Origin: Spirochaetaceae bacterium
GTDB lineage: Bacteria; Spirochaetota; Spirochaetia; B11-G9
Direction of reading: 5' to 3'
Length of the DNA stretch: 7,344 nt
Assembly (NCBI GenBank): GCA_030633365.1
Contig: DAOVSY010000144.1
Location: 1 to 7,344 of the forward strand
Position numbers and translations under genes: made by a program. The notes beneath the pieces were generated by a model. It saw nothing but the letters and a program-made list of their open reading frames with translations. It was not told the DNA's origin and did not search any database. The first letter of the stretch is position 1, and each line of letters opens with the position of its first letter. Shown here in pieces: positions 1 through 5,449 of the stretch.

Positions 1-1
1 G

Positions 2-75
2 CAGGCCAGGTAGGACTCGAACCTACAACATCCGGTTTTGGAGACCGGCGCTCTAGCCATTAGAGCTACTGGCCT
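2..75 (-). tRNA. tRNA-Trp (anticodon CCA)
   Basis: Read on the minus strand, this is a complete cloverleaf. The acceptor arms AGGCCAG and CTGGCCT pair fully, and the discriminator is G. The D arm is followed by an anticodon stem CCGGT/ACCGG closing the loop CTCCAAA, which places CCA at the anticodon. The T arm carries GGTTCGAGTCC. It reads UGG codons during translation. The first base of a 3' CCA may be encoded at position 1, but the rest is outside the window. It lies 9 bases downstream of rpmG, so it is probably cut out of an rpmG transcript. In many bacteria tRNA-Trp sits just before secE-nusG, which would lie off the left edge. Confidence 0.97.
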
Positions 76-84
76 GAGAAGTTC

Positions 85-261
85 TTACTTAATTTTACTT
101 TCTTTATGCAATGTGTGCTTTTTATCCCACTTACAATACTTCATAAGCTCCAGCTTTCCCTGCATATTTCTTCTGTTTTTTTCAGTTGTATAATTCCTGC
201 GGTTGCACTCTGTGCATTTCAGAGCAATTTTTTCAATTGCTCCTTTCTTTTTACTTGCCAT
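85..261 (-). CDS. rpmG: 50S ribosomal protein L33 (short gene, 58 residues)
   Basis: The translated product begins [19 protein letters not shown] and continues with [12 protein letters not shown] and a KYC...KKHTLHKE ending, which is the L33 pattern across its full length. L33 is a small protein of the large ribosomal subunit near the E site. The first zinc-type pair is present (C16 and C19). In the second half only C43 remains, and the position of the fourth cysteine is D46 (CKWD). The metal site is therefore incomplete, intermediate between the classical four-cysteine and cysteine-free forms. The start has only a weak purine-rich stretch upstream (GGGGAATAGA), but the N-terminus fits the family and no better start is seen. 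The gene lies between tRNA-Thr and tRNA-Trp on the same strand, as in several bacterial phyla, and is probably cotranscribed with tRNA-Trp. Confidence 0.95.
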   Translation of the reverse strand: MASKKKGAIEKIALKCTECNRRNYTTEKNRRNMQGKLELMKYCKWDKKHTLHKESKIK

Positions 262-448
262 AACTGTCTATTCCCCTATTACCCCTAAAAATCAAGGAGT
301 CATGCATCAACTACAGTATAAAATCCAACGAGCAAAGCACTCCCAAAAACCAGAAGGTTTAAAAGAAGCTACACTATTAAACAACTAAATGCTTACAACA
401 TAAACATTTAACCATCCAGCCCAAAATTTCACGAACCTTAGGGCACAG

Positions 449-476
449 ATTATTACAAAGACACTCTGCATGTCAA
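449..476 (-). promoter_or_regulatory. Probable sigma70-type promoter for rpmG and tRNA-Trp
   Basis: On the minus strand there is a perfect -35 TTGACA (471-476), a 16-base spacer and a -10 AATAAT (449-454, five of six consensus bases). Transcription would start near 441, leaving a leader of about 180 bases before rpmG. I found no gene or convincing structured element in that leader (262-448). Confidence 0.65.
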
Positions 477-526
477 CACAACTGACTCAAAAAACGTACC
501 TTTATAGTACCATAAAATTAATTCTA

Positions 527-599
527 AGCCCTCGATCGGATTTGAACCGATTACCCCCTCCTTACCATGGAGGTGCTCTACCGACTGAGCTACAAGGGC
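527..599 (-). tRNA. tRNA-Thr (anticodon GGU)
   Basis: On the minus strand the acceptor arms GCCCTTG and CGAGGGC pair with one G-U, and the discriminator is U. The anticodon stem CCTCC/GGAGG closes the loop ATGGTAA, giving anticodon GGU, which reads ACC and ACU threonine codons. The D arm (AGCTCAGTCGGTAGAGC) and T arm (TCGGTTCAAATCCGA) are standard. The CCA end is not encoded: the gene is followed by TTA. It lies upstream of rpmG on the same strand but has its own promoter. Confidence 0.97.
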
Positions 600-616
600 A
601 TTGTTAAAGTTCGCCA

Positions 617-645
617 AAAATAGCAAAATCAGGGTGTTTTGTCAA
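617..645 (-). promoter_or_regulatory. Probable promoter for tRNA-Thr
   Basis: On the minus strand there is a perfect TTGACA (640-645), a 17-base spacer and TATTTT (617-622). The predicted start near 610 is about ten bases ahead of the mature tRNA 5' end, a usual arrangement for a tRNA gene. Confidence 0.65.
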
Positions 646-675
646 CATGTAAGAGGCTAACAAAGTAATAAAATT

Positions 676-701
676 AAATTAAAAAGGGGAAAGGATTCCC
701 C
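676..701 (-). terminator. Rho-independent terminator for leftward transcription
   Basis: Read on the minus strand, GGGGAA pairs with TTCCCC across a TCCT loop (686-701), directly followed by TTTTTAATTT. It would end transcripts coming from the leftward membrane-protein operon or from the GC-rich block, and insulates them from the tRNA-Thr promoter. Confidence 0.8.
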
Positions 702-830
702 TGGCTCCAGCCCTGCAGAAATTGCTGCGAGTCTCGCAATTACCCTCCCCTTTTCTCCGGCTTCGTCCCTCCGCCGGCGGGTCGGGCAGGTCTTCCACCA
801 CCCCTTCTCTGGAACAGGAACAGAGGCAAG
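701..830. repeat. GC-rich, structured non-coding block; possible dispersed repeat
   Basis: These 130 bases are 62% G+C by hand count, while the flanks are strongly AT-rich. They hold several short inverted repeats: AATTGC/GCAATT with an internal TGCGA/TCGCA alternative (719-741), GGCT/AGCC (703-712) and CTCTG/CAGAG (808-826). No frame gives a recognisable protein, and I do not recognise SRP RNA, 6S RNA, RNase P RNA or tmRNA signatures on either strand. The minus-strand copy runs into the terminator at 676-701, so a structured transcript or operon 3' UTR is possible. A chromosomal repeat copied from elsewhere is the other main reading. Confidence 0.4.
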
Positions 831-863
831 GTATATCTTGTTTTTACATTAATATAGTTAAGA

Positions 864-1142
864 TCATTGATCCTGATAACAGCGTATTGCATATACTCCT
901 TCTTTCACATCTTCAAATTTTATTTTATTCAGGCAGGCTGCTATCAATCCCCTTCCGAAAATAAACAAAGCCAGTCCGGTGAAAATCTTTTCCGATTTAT
1001 TAGTAAATTTAGGAAAAGTCAATATTCTTTTTCTACGGGCCTTAGACAGAGAAATCAAAATTGTTATACTTAACAAACCGTAAATTAATGAAAACCATCC
1101 TGCATTCTGTAGTTGTAATGTATACTGGGGTAATAATTGCAT
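864..1142 (-). pseudogene. Truncated membrane-protein gene joined to a fragment of tetR
   Basis: The open frame gives 92 residues. Residues 1-65 hold a hydrophobic segment at about 15-33, a basic stretch SKARRKRI, and a second hydrophobic stretch at about 53-63. This resembles the N-terminal third of small membrane methyltransferase-type proteins (PEMT/isoprenylcysteine family style), but the call is weak. At residue 66 the sequence changes to LIAACLNKIKFEDV, matching LIAACLNKINFEDV of the TetR protein encoded at 2014-2634 (residues 76-89). The DNA of that segment is 41/42 identical to tetR and inverted. The last 13 residues match nothing I know. The start has a good upstream GGGAGTAGGTAG, and the gap to the preceding gene's stop is six bases, so it is the second gene of a leftward operon. 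The likely history is loss of the 3' part of the gene by recombination with a tetR sequence. A functional short fusion protein is less likely but not excluded. Confidence 0.6.
907..948 (-). repeat. Inverted copy of an internal tetR segment (42 bp, partner 2238-2279)
   Basis: Read on the minus strand these 42 bases match positions 2238-2279 on the plus strand at 41 of 42 positions. The single difference is A against T, changing Lys to Asn. Similarity stops abruptly on the upstream side and fades within a few bases on the downstream side. Both copies are read in the same frame by their host genes. The pair encloses 949-2237. Confidence 0.9.
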
Positions 1143-1148
1143 TTCTAC

Positions 1149-1847
1149 CTACTCCCTGGAAAATGATATTTGTTTAAAAAGTTTAATTGAATACGGTATA
1201 AGCCCTGCAGCCAGAAAAAATGAAGCAAAGAAGTTAACTATTTCTATTTCAGGATTGGCAAGCAGCAATGAGCCGATTACAAGTAAAACACTCTGCCATT
1301 TCGGAACATGATTTGATCTAAACAAAGAGACAGCAATTAGTACATACCCTAATGGTAATAGAGGAAGCAACCACAATACTGCCATTATACCTTCTTTTCT
1401 TAACAACATATTAAGACCCGGCACTAATTGATATAATTGCTGATCATTCAAAGTATCAAATGCACTGATTGTCAGGCATAATGCACTTTTATTTCCAAGA
1501 AGCATGAGCGCACCTATAAATACCATGCATACCCCGATAAAGCTTAATATCGGCACCTTTTTTCTGAGAATTTTCTTATAATGCAAAGCCATTATTATTA
1601 AAAGAGGTGCACATAAAAACTCCAGAAGATGCGCGAAATGGAGCAGATTTTGTCCCCTGAAATGCTCAATCCATTGTTTTCCTTCAGTAATCATTTCAAT
1701 ATGAAACAAGTTTGGATGCATTATTTGCGCAGCAACAAAAAATAGAGGAAAGAGCAAAAATGATAAAGCTGTTCCTGTTTGTTCTATTAAATCTACTCCT
1801 GATGTCGATAGCTCCTTCTGATTCATGATTTTCTCCTTCTTATTCAT
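1149..1847 (-). CDS. Multi-pass membrane protein of unknown function
   Basis: The product is 232 residues, or 225 if the second start at 1826 is used. I do not recognise the family. Hydrophobic segments lie at about residues 27-43, 68-90, 98-119, 155-176, 185-197 and 203-224, which suggests five or six membrane passes in the inner membrane. A polar loop holds HPNLFHIEMITEGKQWIEHFRGQ (about 44-66). The N-terminus is short, charged and repetitive (MNKKEKI, then MNQKEL) because the start region is a tandem duplication. Each of the two starts has its own GGAG six bases upstream. The gene is divergent from tetR, shares its promoter region and is followed after six bases by the truncated membrane gene. 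By analogy with other divergent TetR pairs it is probably the repressor's target, perhaps handling a toxic or lipophilic compound, but nothing in the sequence identifies a substrate. Confidence 0.8.
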   Translation of the reverse strand: MNKKEKIMNQKELSTSGVDLIEQTGTALSFLLFPLFFVAAQIMHPNLFHIEMITEGKQWIEHFRGQNLLHFAHLLEFLCAPLLIIMALHYKKILRKKVPILSFIGVCMVFIGALMLLGNKSALCLTISAFDTLNDQQLYQLVPGLNMLLRKEGIMAVLWLLPLLPLGYVLIAVSLFRSNHVPKWQSVLLVIGSLLLANPEIEIVNFFASFFLAAGLIPYSIKLFKQISFSRE

Positions 1848-1865
1848 GATTATCTCCTTCTTATT
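1803..1865 (-). repeat. 21-bp tandem repeat duplicating the ribosome binding site and start codon
   Basis: On the minus strand, copies at 1845-1865 and 1824-1844 match at 20 of 21 positions. Each contains AAGAAGGAG followed by six bases and ATG. A third, decayed copy begins at 1823: AATCAGAAGGAG matches 11 of 12 bases, but no ATG follows at the equivalent place. Because the unit is seven codons long, both ATGs are in frame, and gain or loss of a unit would keep the frame. Confidence 0.9.
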
Positions 1866-1879
1866 TTTATAAATGAATG

Positions 1880-1895
1880 TGAACTAAGGTTCTTA
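1880..1895. promoter_or_regulatory. Candidate TetR operator 1 (at the leftward transcription start)
   Basis: The 16-base sequence TGAACTAAGGTTCTTA contains the inverted GAAC/GTTC pair around TAAG. It matches the site at 1941-1956 at 13 of 16 positions. It sits at the expected start point of the leftward promoter, where a bound repressor would block transcription. Binding by the adjacent TetR protein is an inference from position and symmetry. Confidence 0.5.
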
Positions 1896-1902
1896 TTTTT
1901 TA

Positions 1903-1931
1903 AATATAATGTGCTATTCAAGTATTGTCAA
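1903..1931 (-). promoter_or_regulatory. Strong sigma70-type promoter for the leftward membrane-protein operon
   Basis: On the minus strand there is a perfect -35 TTGACA (1926-1931), a 17-base spacer and -10 TATATT (1903-1908, five of six). The start would fall near 1896, next to candidate operator 1. Confidence 0.7.
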
Positions 1932-1940
1932 TATATTTTA

Positions 1941-1956
1941 TGAATAAAGGTTCATA
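1941..1956. promoter_or_regulatory. Candidate TetR operator 2 (overlapping the tetR -10 box)
   Basis: TGAATAAAGGTTCATA, together with the preceding A, contains the inverted pair ATGAA/TTCAT. It closely matches operator 1. It overlaps the first bases of the tetR -10 box and lies just upstream of the leftward -35 box, so binding here would repress tetR itself and could affect both promoters. Confidence 0.5.
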
Positions 1957-1960
1957 TAAT
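1955..1960 (+). promoter_or_regulatory. -10 box of the tetR promoter
   Basis: A perfect TATAAT stands about 54 bases ahead of the tetR start codon. No good -35 hexamer lies 16-18 bases upstream, so basal activity may be modest. It is preceded by, and overlaps, candidate operator 2, which fits autoregulation. Confidence 0.5.
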
Positions 1961-1981
1961 ACTTGTAATAAAGCAGAATTT

Positions 1982-2004
1982 CCGGTTATTATTCTTAATA
2001 CCGG
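1982..2004 (+). promoter_or_regulatory. Hairpin in the tetR leader overlapping the ribosome binding site
   Basis: CCGGT at 1982-1986 pairs with ACCGG at 2000-2004, with further AT pairing inside. The ribosome binding site GGAG (2003-2006) shares its first two bases with the 3' arm, and the start codon follows seven bases later. The hairpin could lower translation of the repressor. It may also simply be one of the palindromes scattered in this region. Confidence 0.4.
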
Positions 2005-2013
2005 AGTGTAACA

Positions 2014-2634
2014 ATGGAAAACAGTATAAGTAGAGTAAGAATTCCCAAACAGAAAAGAGGGCAGGAAACAAAGAGACAGATAATTGAAACCGGTCTTCGG
2101 CTTTTTTCAGAAAAAGGATACTATAAAACAAATTCAAAAGATATTGCCGAAGCAGCTGAAGTTGCCATAGGCAGCTTCTATGCATACTTCAAAGATAAAA
2201 AAATGCTTTTTATTGAAATATTACAAGAGCATTTTGAATTGATAGCAGCCTGCCTGAATAAAATAAATTTTGAAGATGTCATGAAAATGGACAATGGACA
2301 GGAATTAATTTCTGCTATTGTAGAAAATGTGATAAAAGCACATGAAATATCTCCGGGATTTCATCGTGAAATTGATATTGCAAGAAACAGTGATCCTGAT
2401 GTAGACAGACTGGTTTCTGAATATGAAAAAAAAATACTGCAAAATACAGTAAAAACACTCTATCAATATAAAGAGAAAATCAGAGTAAAAGACATAGAAG
2501 CCGCTGCTGTTATTGTTAATATGAGTATTGAAGAAACTGTACACATCATCAAATTCACTGGATCAGATGTAAACGAAATAATAATGAAAAATGAACTTGT
2601 AGATATGATCTCACGATATCTTTTTACCATTTAG
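2014..2634 (+). CDS. TetR/AcrR-family transcriptional repressor
   Basis: The 206-residue protein has the normal length for the family. A basic tail (residues 1-20) leads into the DNA-binding domain at about 20-66: TKRQIIETGLRLFSEKGYY, then TNSKDIAEAAEVAIGSFYAYFKDK, the classic helix-turn-helix ending in the FY.YF.DK signature. Residues from about 75 to 206 form an all-helical ligand and dimer domain with little sequence conservation, so the inducer cannot be predicted. The start has GGAG seven bases upstream. The gene is divergent from a membrane-protein operon, and two similar palindromes in the shared control region suggest that it represses both that operon and itself. The codons for residues 76-89 recur in inverted orientation at 907-948. 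No clear terminator follows. The 2635-2776 stretch holds nothing I can name. Confidence 0.93.
   Translation: MENSISRVRIPKQKRGQETKRQIIETGLRLFSEKGYYKTNSKDIAEAAEVAIGSFYAYFKDKKMLFIEILQEHFELIAACLNKINFEDVMKMDNGQELISAIVENVIKAHEISPGFHREIDIARNSDPDVDRLVSEYEKKILQNTVKTLYQYKEKIRVKDIEAAAVIVNMSIEETVHIIKFTGSDVNEIIMKNELVDMISRYLFTI
2238..2279 (+). repeat. tetR-internal arm of the 42-bp inverted repeat (partner 907-948)
   Basis: This stretch encodes LIAACLNKINFEDV just after the DNA-binding domain of the TetR protein. Its near-identical inverted partner lies in the truncated leftward gene. As it sits naturally within a full-length tetR gene, this copy is the likely original and the other is derived from it or from a related paralogue. 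Confidence 0.9.
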
Positions 2635-2776
2635 AACATACAGGCTCCCCCATCTTATTCTCTTTAATAATCTGGTCATAGGCATCCATGTGTCATAGAT
2701 CAAATTGTATCCACCTGGAATCCCCCCCGATAATTGCTAATTGAAAAGAATAGCAGCTCTACAACAGTAATACCTA

Positions 2777-2804
2777 TTGAGCAAATTAAAAATATAATCA
2801 TAAT
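2777..2804 (+). promoter_or_regulatory. Possible promoter of the phosphorylase gene
   Basis: TTGAGC (2777-2782), a 16-base spacer and CATAAT (2799-2804) form a reasonable promoter about 25 bases ahead of the start codon. A TATAAT at 2793-2798 is an alternative -10 box but lacks a matching -35. The local sequence is very AT-rich, so chance matches are likely. Confidence 0.4.
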
Positions 2805-2818
2805 CTATACCTATTAAT

Positions 2819-2823
2819 AGGAG
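2819..2823 (+). promoter_or_regulatory. Ribosome binding site that fixes the TTG start of glgP
   Basis: AGGAG ends six bases before the TTG at 2830. The first in-frame ATG is codon 44, inside the conserved domain, so the TTG is the real start. Confidence 0.8.
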
Positions 2824-2829
2824 ATTATC

Positions 2830-5289
2830 TTGAAAACAGCAACAAACAGCAGCAGAAGCGGCAACAGTTCAGAATCTATTAAGCAGGGATTCCTGGAACA
2901 CCTTAAATATACCCTTGGTGTGGATGATTATACCACAACTAATCACGATCGCTTTATGGCATTATCATATACAATTAGAGATAGAATAATAGATCAATGG
3001 ATAAAAACTCAGCAGACACATCATAATAAAAATACGAAAAGAGCATACTATCTTTCCCTGGAATTCCTTATGGGAAGAGCAATGGGAAATAATATTATAA
3101 ATATGCAGCTGGAAGATAATGTCTCTGAAGTATTAAAAGAGCTTGGATATAATCTGGAAGAACTTGAGGATCAGGAAGCTGATGCAGGTTTAGGAAACGG
3201 CGGTCTGGGAAGACTTGCGGCATGCTTTCTGGATTCTATGGCAACAATGGATCTTCCCTCTTTTGGATATGGAATAAGATACGATTATGGTATTTTTAAA
3301 CAGAAAATTGATAATGGATATCAGACAGAACAGCCCGACGATTGGTTAAGAAATGGGAATCCATGGGAAATTGAACGACCGGATGTTACTGTAAAAGTCT
3401 CCTTTGGGGGCAGAGTTGAAGCTTTTAACGAAAAAGGTAAAACTATTTACAGATGGATAGATACAAACGATGTTATGGGTGTTGCATATGATATGCCTAT
3501 AGCAGGATATGGCGGTAAAACTATAAATACTCTTAGATTATGGAGTGCCAGAGCTGCAGAAGAGTTTGATTTCCAGGACTTCAATGATGGAGATTATGTG
3601 GAAGCCGTTAGTGCAAAAGTACAGGCAGAAAATCTTACAAAGGTACTATACCCCAACGATACACTTTATCTGGGAAAGGAATTAAGACTAAAACAGCAGT
3701 ATTTTTTTGTAGCATGTTCTCTTAATGACATTTTACGGCGTTTTAGAAAATCCGGAGAACCATGGAAGAAATTCCCGGACTATGCAGCCATTCAACTGAA
3801 TGATACTCATCCTTCTATTGCAATTCCTGAACTTATGAGACTGCTTATAGATGAAGAAAATCTCTCCTGGGATAAAGCCTGGAAAATAACAGAATCTGTA
3901 ATGAGTTATACAAACCATACACTTATGCCAGAAGCCCTTGAAAAATGGCCGGAACCGATGCTTGCAAAACTCCTCCCCAGACATCTTCAAATAATTTTTG
4001 AAATAAACCGAAGGTTCTTAAACAAGGCTATTACTTTTTTTCCGGATGATATGGATAAGATAAAAGATATTAGTATTGTGGAGGAAGGAAGTCCAAAACA
4101 AATAAGAATGGCTAATTTATGTATTGCCGGCTCTCATTCAACCAATGGGGTAGCAGCTTTACATACAGAACTTCTTAAAAGCAGACTGGTTCCTTCTTTT
4201 GCAAAGATATTTCCAGGACGTTTTAACAACAAAACCAATGGAATAACCCAGCGAAGGTGGCTTCTTCATGCAAACCCTGCTTTGGCAGCTCTAATAACAG
4301 AAACTATTGGAGATGAATGGATAACAGATTTCGCACAGCTAAGAAAGCTTGAAATTTGGGCAGACGATAATAAATTTAGAGCAAAATTTCAGGAAACTAA
4401 AATTCTGGCTAAAAAAAGGCTCTCTGAATGTGTAGAAAAAAAATATGGAATAAAACTAAATCCGGATGCATTTTACAATGTTCAGATAAAAAGAATGCAT
4501 GAATATAAAAGACAATTACTAAATATTATGCAGATAATTATGCTATATAACAGAATCAGGAAAGGTAATCCAGATGAATATTTCCCCCGGATTTCAATAT
4601 TTGCAGGAAAATCTGCACCTGGATACGATATGGCAAAGCTTATTATCAAACTTATAAACAACGTCTCTGGTGTTATAAACAGCGATGAGTCTATAAAAGG
4701 AAAAATTGAAGTATATTTTTTACCGGACTACAAAGTATCTCTGGCCGAAAAAATTATACCTGCAACAGATTTGTCAGAACAAATATCCACAGCAGGAACA
4801 GAAGCTTCCGGCACAGGAAATATGAAGTTTATGTGTAATGGAGCTATTACAATAGGAACCATGGATGGCGCAAATGTTGAAATTGTTCAGGAAGCAGGGA
4901 TTGAAAATGAATTTATTTTCGGATTAAGTGCTGAGGAAGTTGCAGAATTAAAACCAACATATAATCCAATGAATTATTACCTGAAAGATAAAGAGATAAA
5001 AGAAGCCCTGGATATGATTTTTAATGATTATTTTAGTTTTTCTGAACCAGGCATATTTGAACCTATAAGACGGATGCTTTTTGAAGAAGGTGATAAATAC
5101 ATGCATTTAGCTGATCTCAGATCTTATGACGATGCACACCAAAAAGCTGCACTGGTATACGAAAACAGGGATGAGTGGAATAAAAAAGCCATAATAAACA
5201 TTGCTTCTTCCGGAAAATTTTCCTCAGACAGAACAATTGCCGAATATGCAAAGGATATATGGGGGTTAAAACCCTGTCCTGTGGAATAA
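2830..5289 (+). CDS. glgP: Glycogen/maltodextrin phosphorylase (GT35 family)
   Basis: This 819-residue enzyme releases glucose 1-phosphate from glycogen or maltodextrin ends using phosphate and pyridoxal phosphate, in the cytoplasm. The length is normal. Family motifs appear in order: YYLSLEFLMGR from residue 73, GLGNGGLGR at 120-128, YGIRYDYGIF from 147, QLNDTHP at 322-328, NHTLMPEALEKWP from 362, NGITQRRW at 470-477, KRMHEYKRQ from 554, AGKSAPGYDMAK, and TEASGTGNMK with the cofactor lysine at about 666, followed by MDGANVEI. No catalytic motif is missing. The first 20 residues are Ser/Asn-rich and not conserved; the phosphorylated N-terminus of animal enzymes is not recognisable. Whether glycogen or maltodextrin is preferred cannot be read from the sequence. 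It starts with TTG and stands alone: the left neighbour is tetR on the same strand and the right neighbour is convergent. No other glycogen gene is in the window. Confidence 0.98.
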   Translation: MKTATNSSRSGNSSESIKQGFLEHLKYTLGVDDYTTTNHDRFMALSYTIRDRIIDQWIKTQQTHHNKNTKRAYYLSLEFLMGRAMGNNIINMQLEDNVSEVLKELGYNLEELEDQEADAGLGNGGLGRLAACFLDSMATMDLPSFGYGIRYDYGIFKQKIDNGYQTEQPDDWLRNGNPWEIERPDVTVKVSFGGRVEAFNEKGKTIYRWIDTNDVMGVAYDMPIAGYGGKTINTLRLWSARAAEEFDFQDFNDGDYVEAVSAKVQAENLTKVLYPNDTLYLGKELRLKQQYFFVACSLNDILRRFRKSGEPWKKFPDYAAIQLNDTHPSIAIPELMRLLIDEENLSWDKAWKITESVMSYTNHTLMPEALEKWPEPMLAKLLPRHLQIIFEINRRFLNKAITFFPDDMDKIKDISIVEEGSPKQIRMANLCIAGSHSTNGVAALHTELLKSRLVPSFAKIFPGRFNNKTNGITQRRWLLHANPALAALITETIGDEWITDFAQLRKLEIWADDNKFRAKFQETKILAKKRLSECVEKKYGIKLNPDAFYNVQIKRMHEYKRQLLNIMQIIMLYNRIRKGNPDEYFPRISIFAGKSAPGYDMAKLIIKLINNVSGVINSDESIKGKIEVYFLPDYKVSLAEKIIPATDLSEQISTAGTEASGTGNMKFMCNGAITIGTMDGANVEIVQEAGIENEFIFGLSAEEVAELKPTYNPMNYYLKDKEIKEALDMIFNDYFSFSEPGIFEPIRRMLFEEGDKYMHLADLRSYDDAHQKAALVYENRDEWNKKAIINIASSGKFSSDRTIAEYAKDIWGLKPCPVE

Positions 5290-5297
5290 AGATATCA

Positions 5298-5404
5298 TTG
5301 CCCATCAATAAATTGATGGGCAACCTTCATATATCCCTACAGGATGAATGGGTATATTAGTCCCAGAGGGACATTCGAACTCAGTCCGGTAATTTATTGC
5401 CGGG
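5298..5404. repeat. Cluster of three palindromes between convergent genes
   Basis: The first palindrome is a 12-bp perfect inverted repeat, TTGCCCATCAAT/ATTGATGGGCAA around AA (5298-5323), starting nine bases after the glgP stop. The second is GTCCC/GGGAC around AGA (5360-5372). The third is CCGGTAAT/ATTGCCGG (5386-5403) with one G-T pair. A CTAC at 5337-5340 gives GTAG on the minus strand ahead of the first palindrome. None is followed by a proper T-run, so these are not standard terminators, although they may stabilise or end the converging messages. The arrangement resembles REP-type or small non-autonomous repeats; the assignment is inferred. Confidence 0.6.
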
Positions 5405-5449
5405 TTAGGGTAATTAACAACAACATACCGATCATCATATTTTTTTGGT

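Noticed and set aside
106..388. Two plus-strand open frames of about 60 codons.
   Set aside because: The first and part of the second lie antisense to rpmG; neither has a recognisable product, and the rest covers the rpmG leader.
701..830. Signal recognition particle RNA, 6S RNA or tmRNA in the GC-rich block.
   Set aside because: The conserved SRP loop (GGAAG...AGC type) is missing, there is no tRNA-like end, and no single long closing hairpin with a central bubble could be drawn.
740..892. A 50-codon minus-strand frame starting MQYAVIRIND with AAGGAG just upstream, slightly like the start of ribosomal protein L21.
   Set aside because: The ribosome binding site is only three bases from the ATG, the resemblance ends after about ten residues, and the second half is a translation of the GC-rich block (Gly/Arg/Pro-rich), so a real gene is unlikely.
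722..964. Plus-strand open frame of 80 codons across the GC-rich block.
   Set aside because: It has no ribosome binding site or family resemblance, its composition changes halfway, and it overlaps the more credible minus-strand gene remnant.
1952..2185. Minus-strand open frame over the start of tetR.
   Set aside because: It is the reverse of the TetR DNA-binding domain and overlaps the shared promoter region.
3733..3990. Minus-strand open frame inside the phosphorylase gene.
   Set aside because: It is antisense to a strongly conserved catalytic region and has no features of its own.
5298..5323. Rho-independent terminator for glgP.
   Set aside because: The stem is strong, but no T-run follows on either strand, so it is listed as a palindrome instead.
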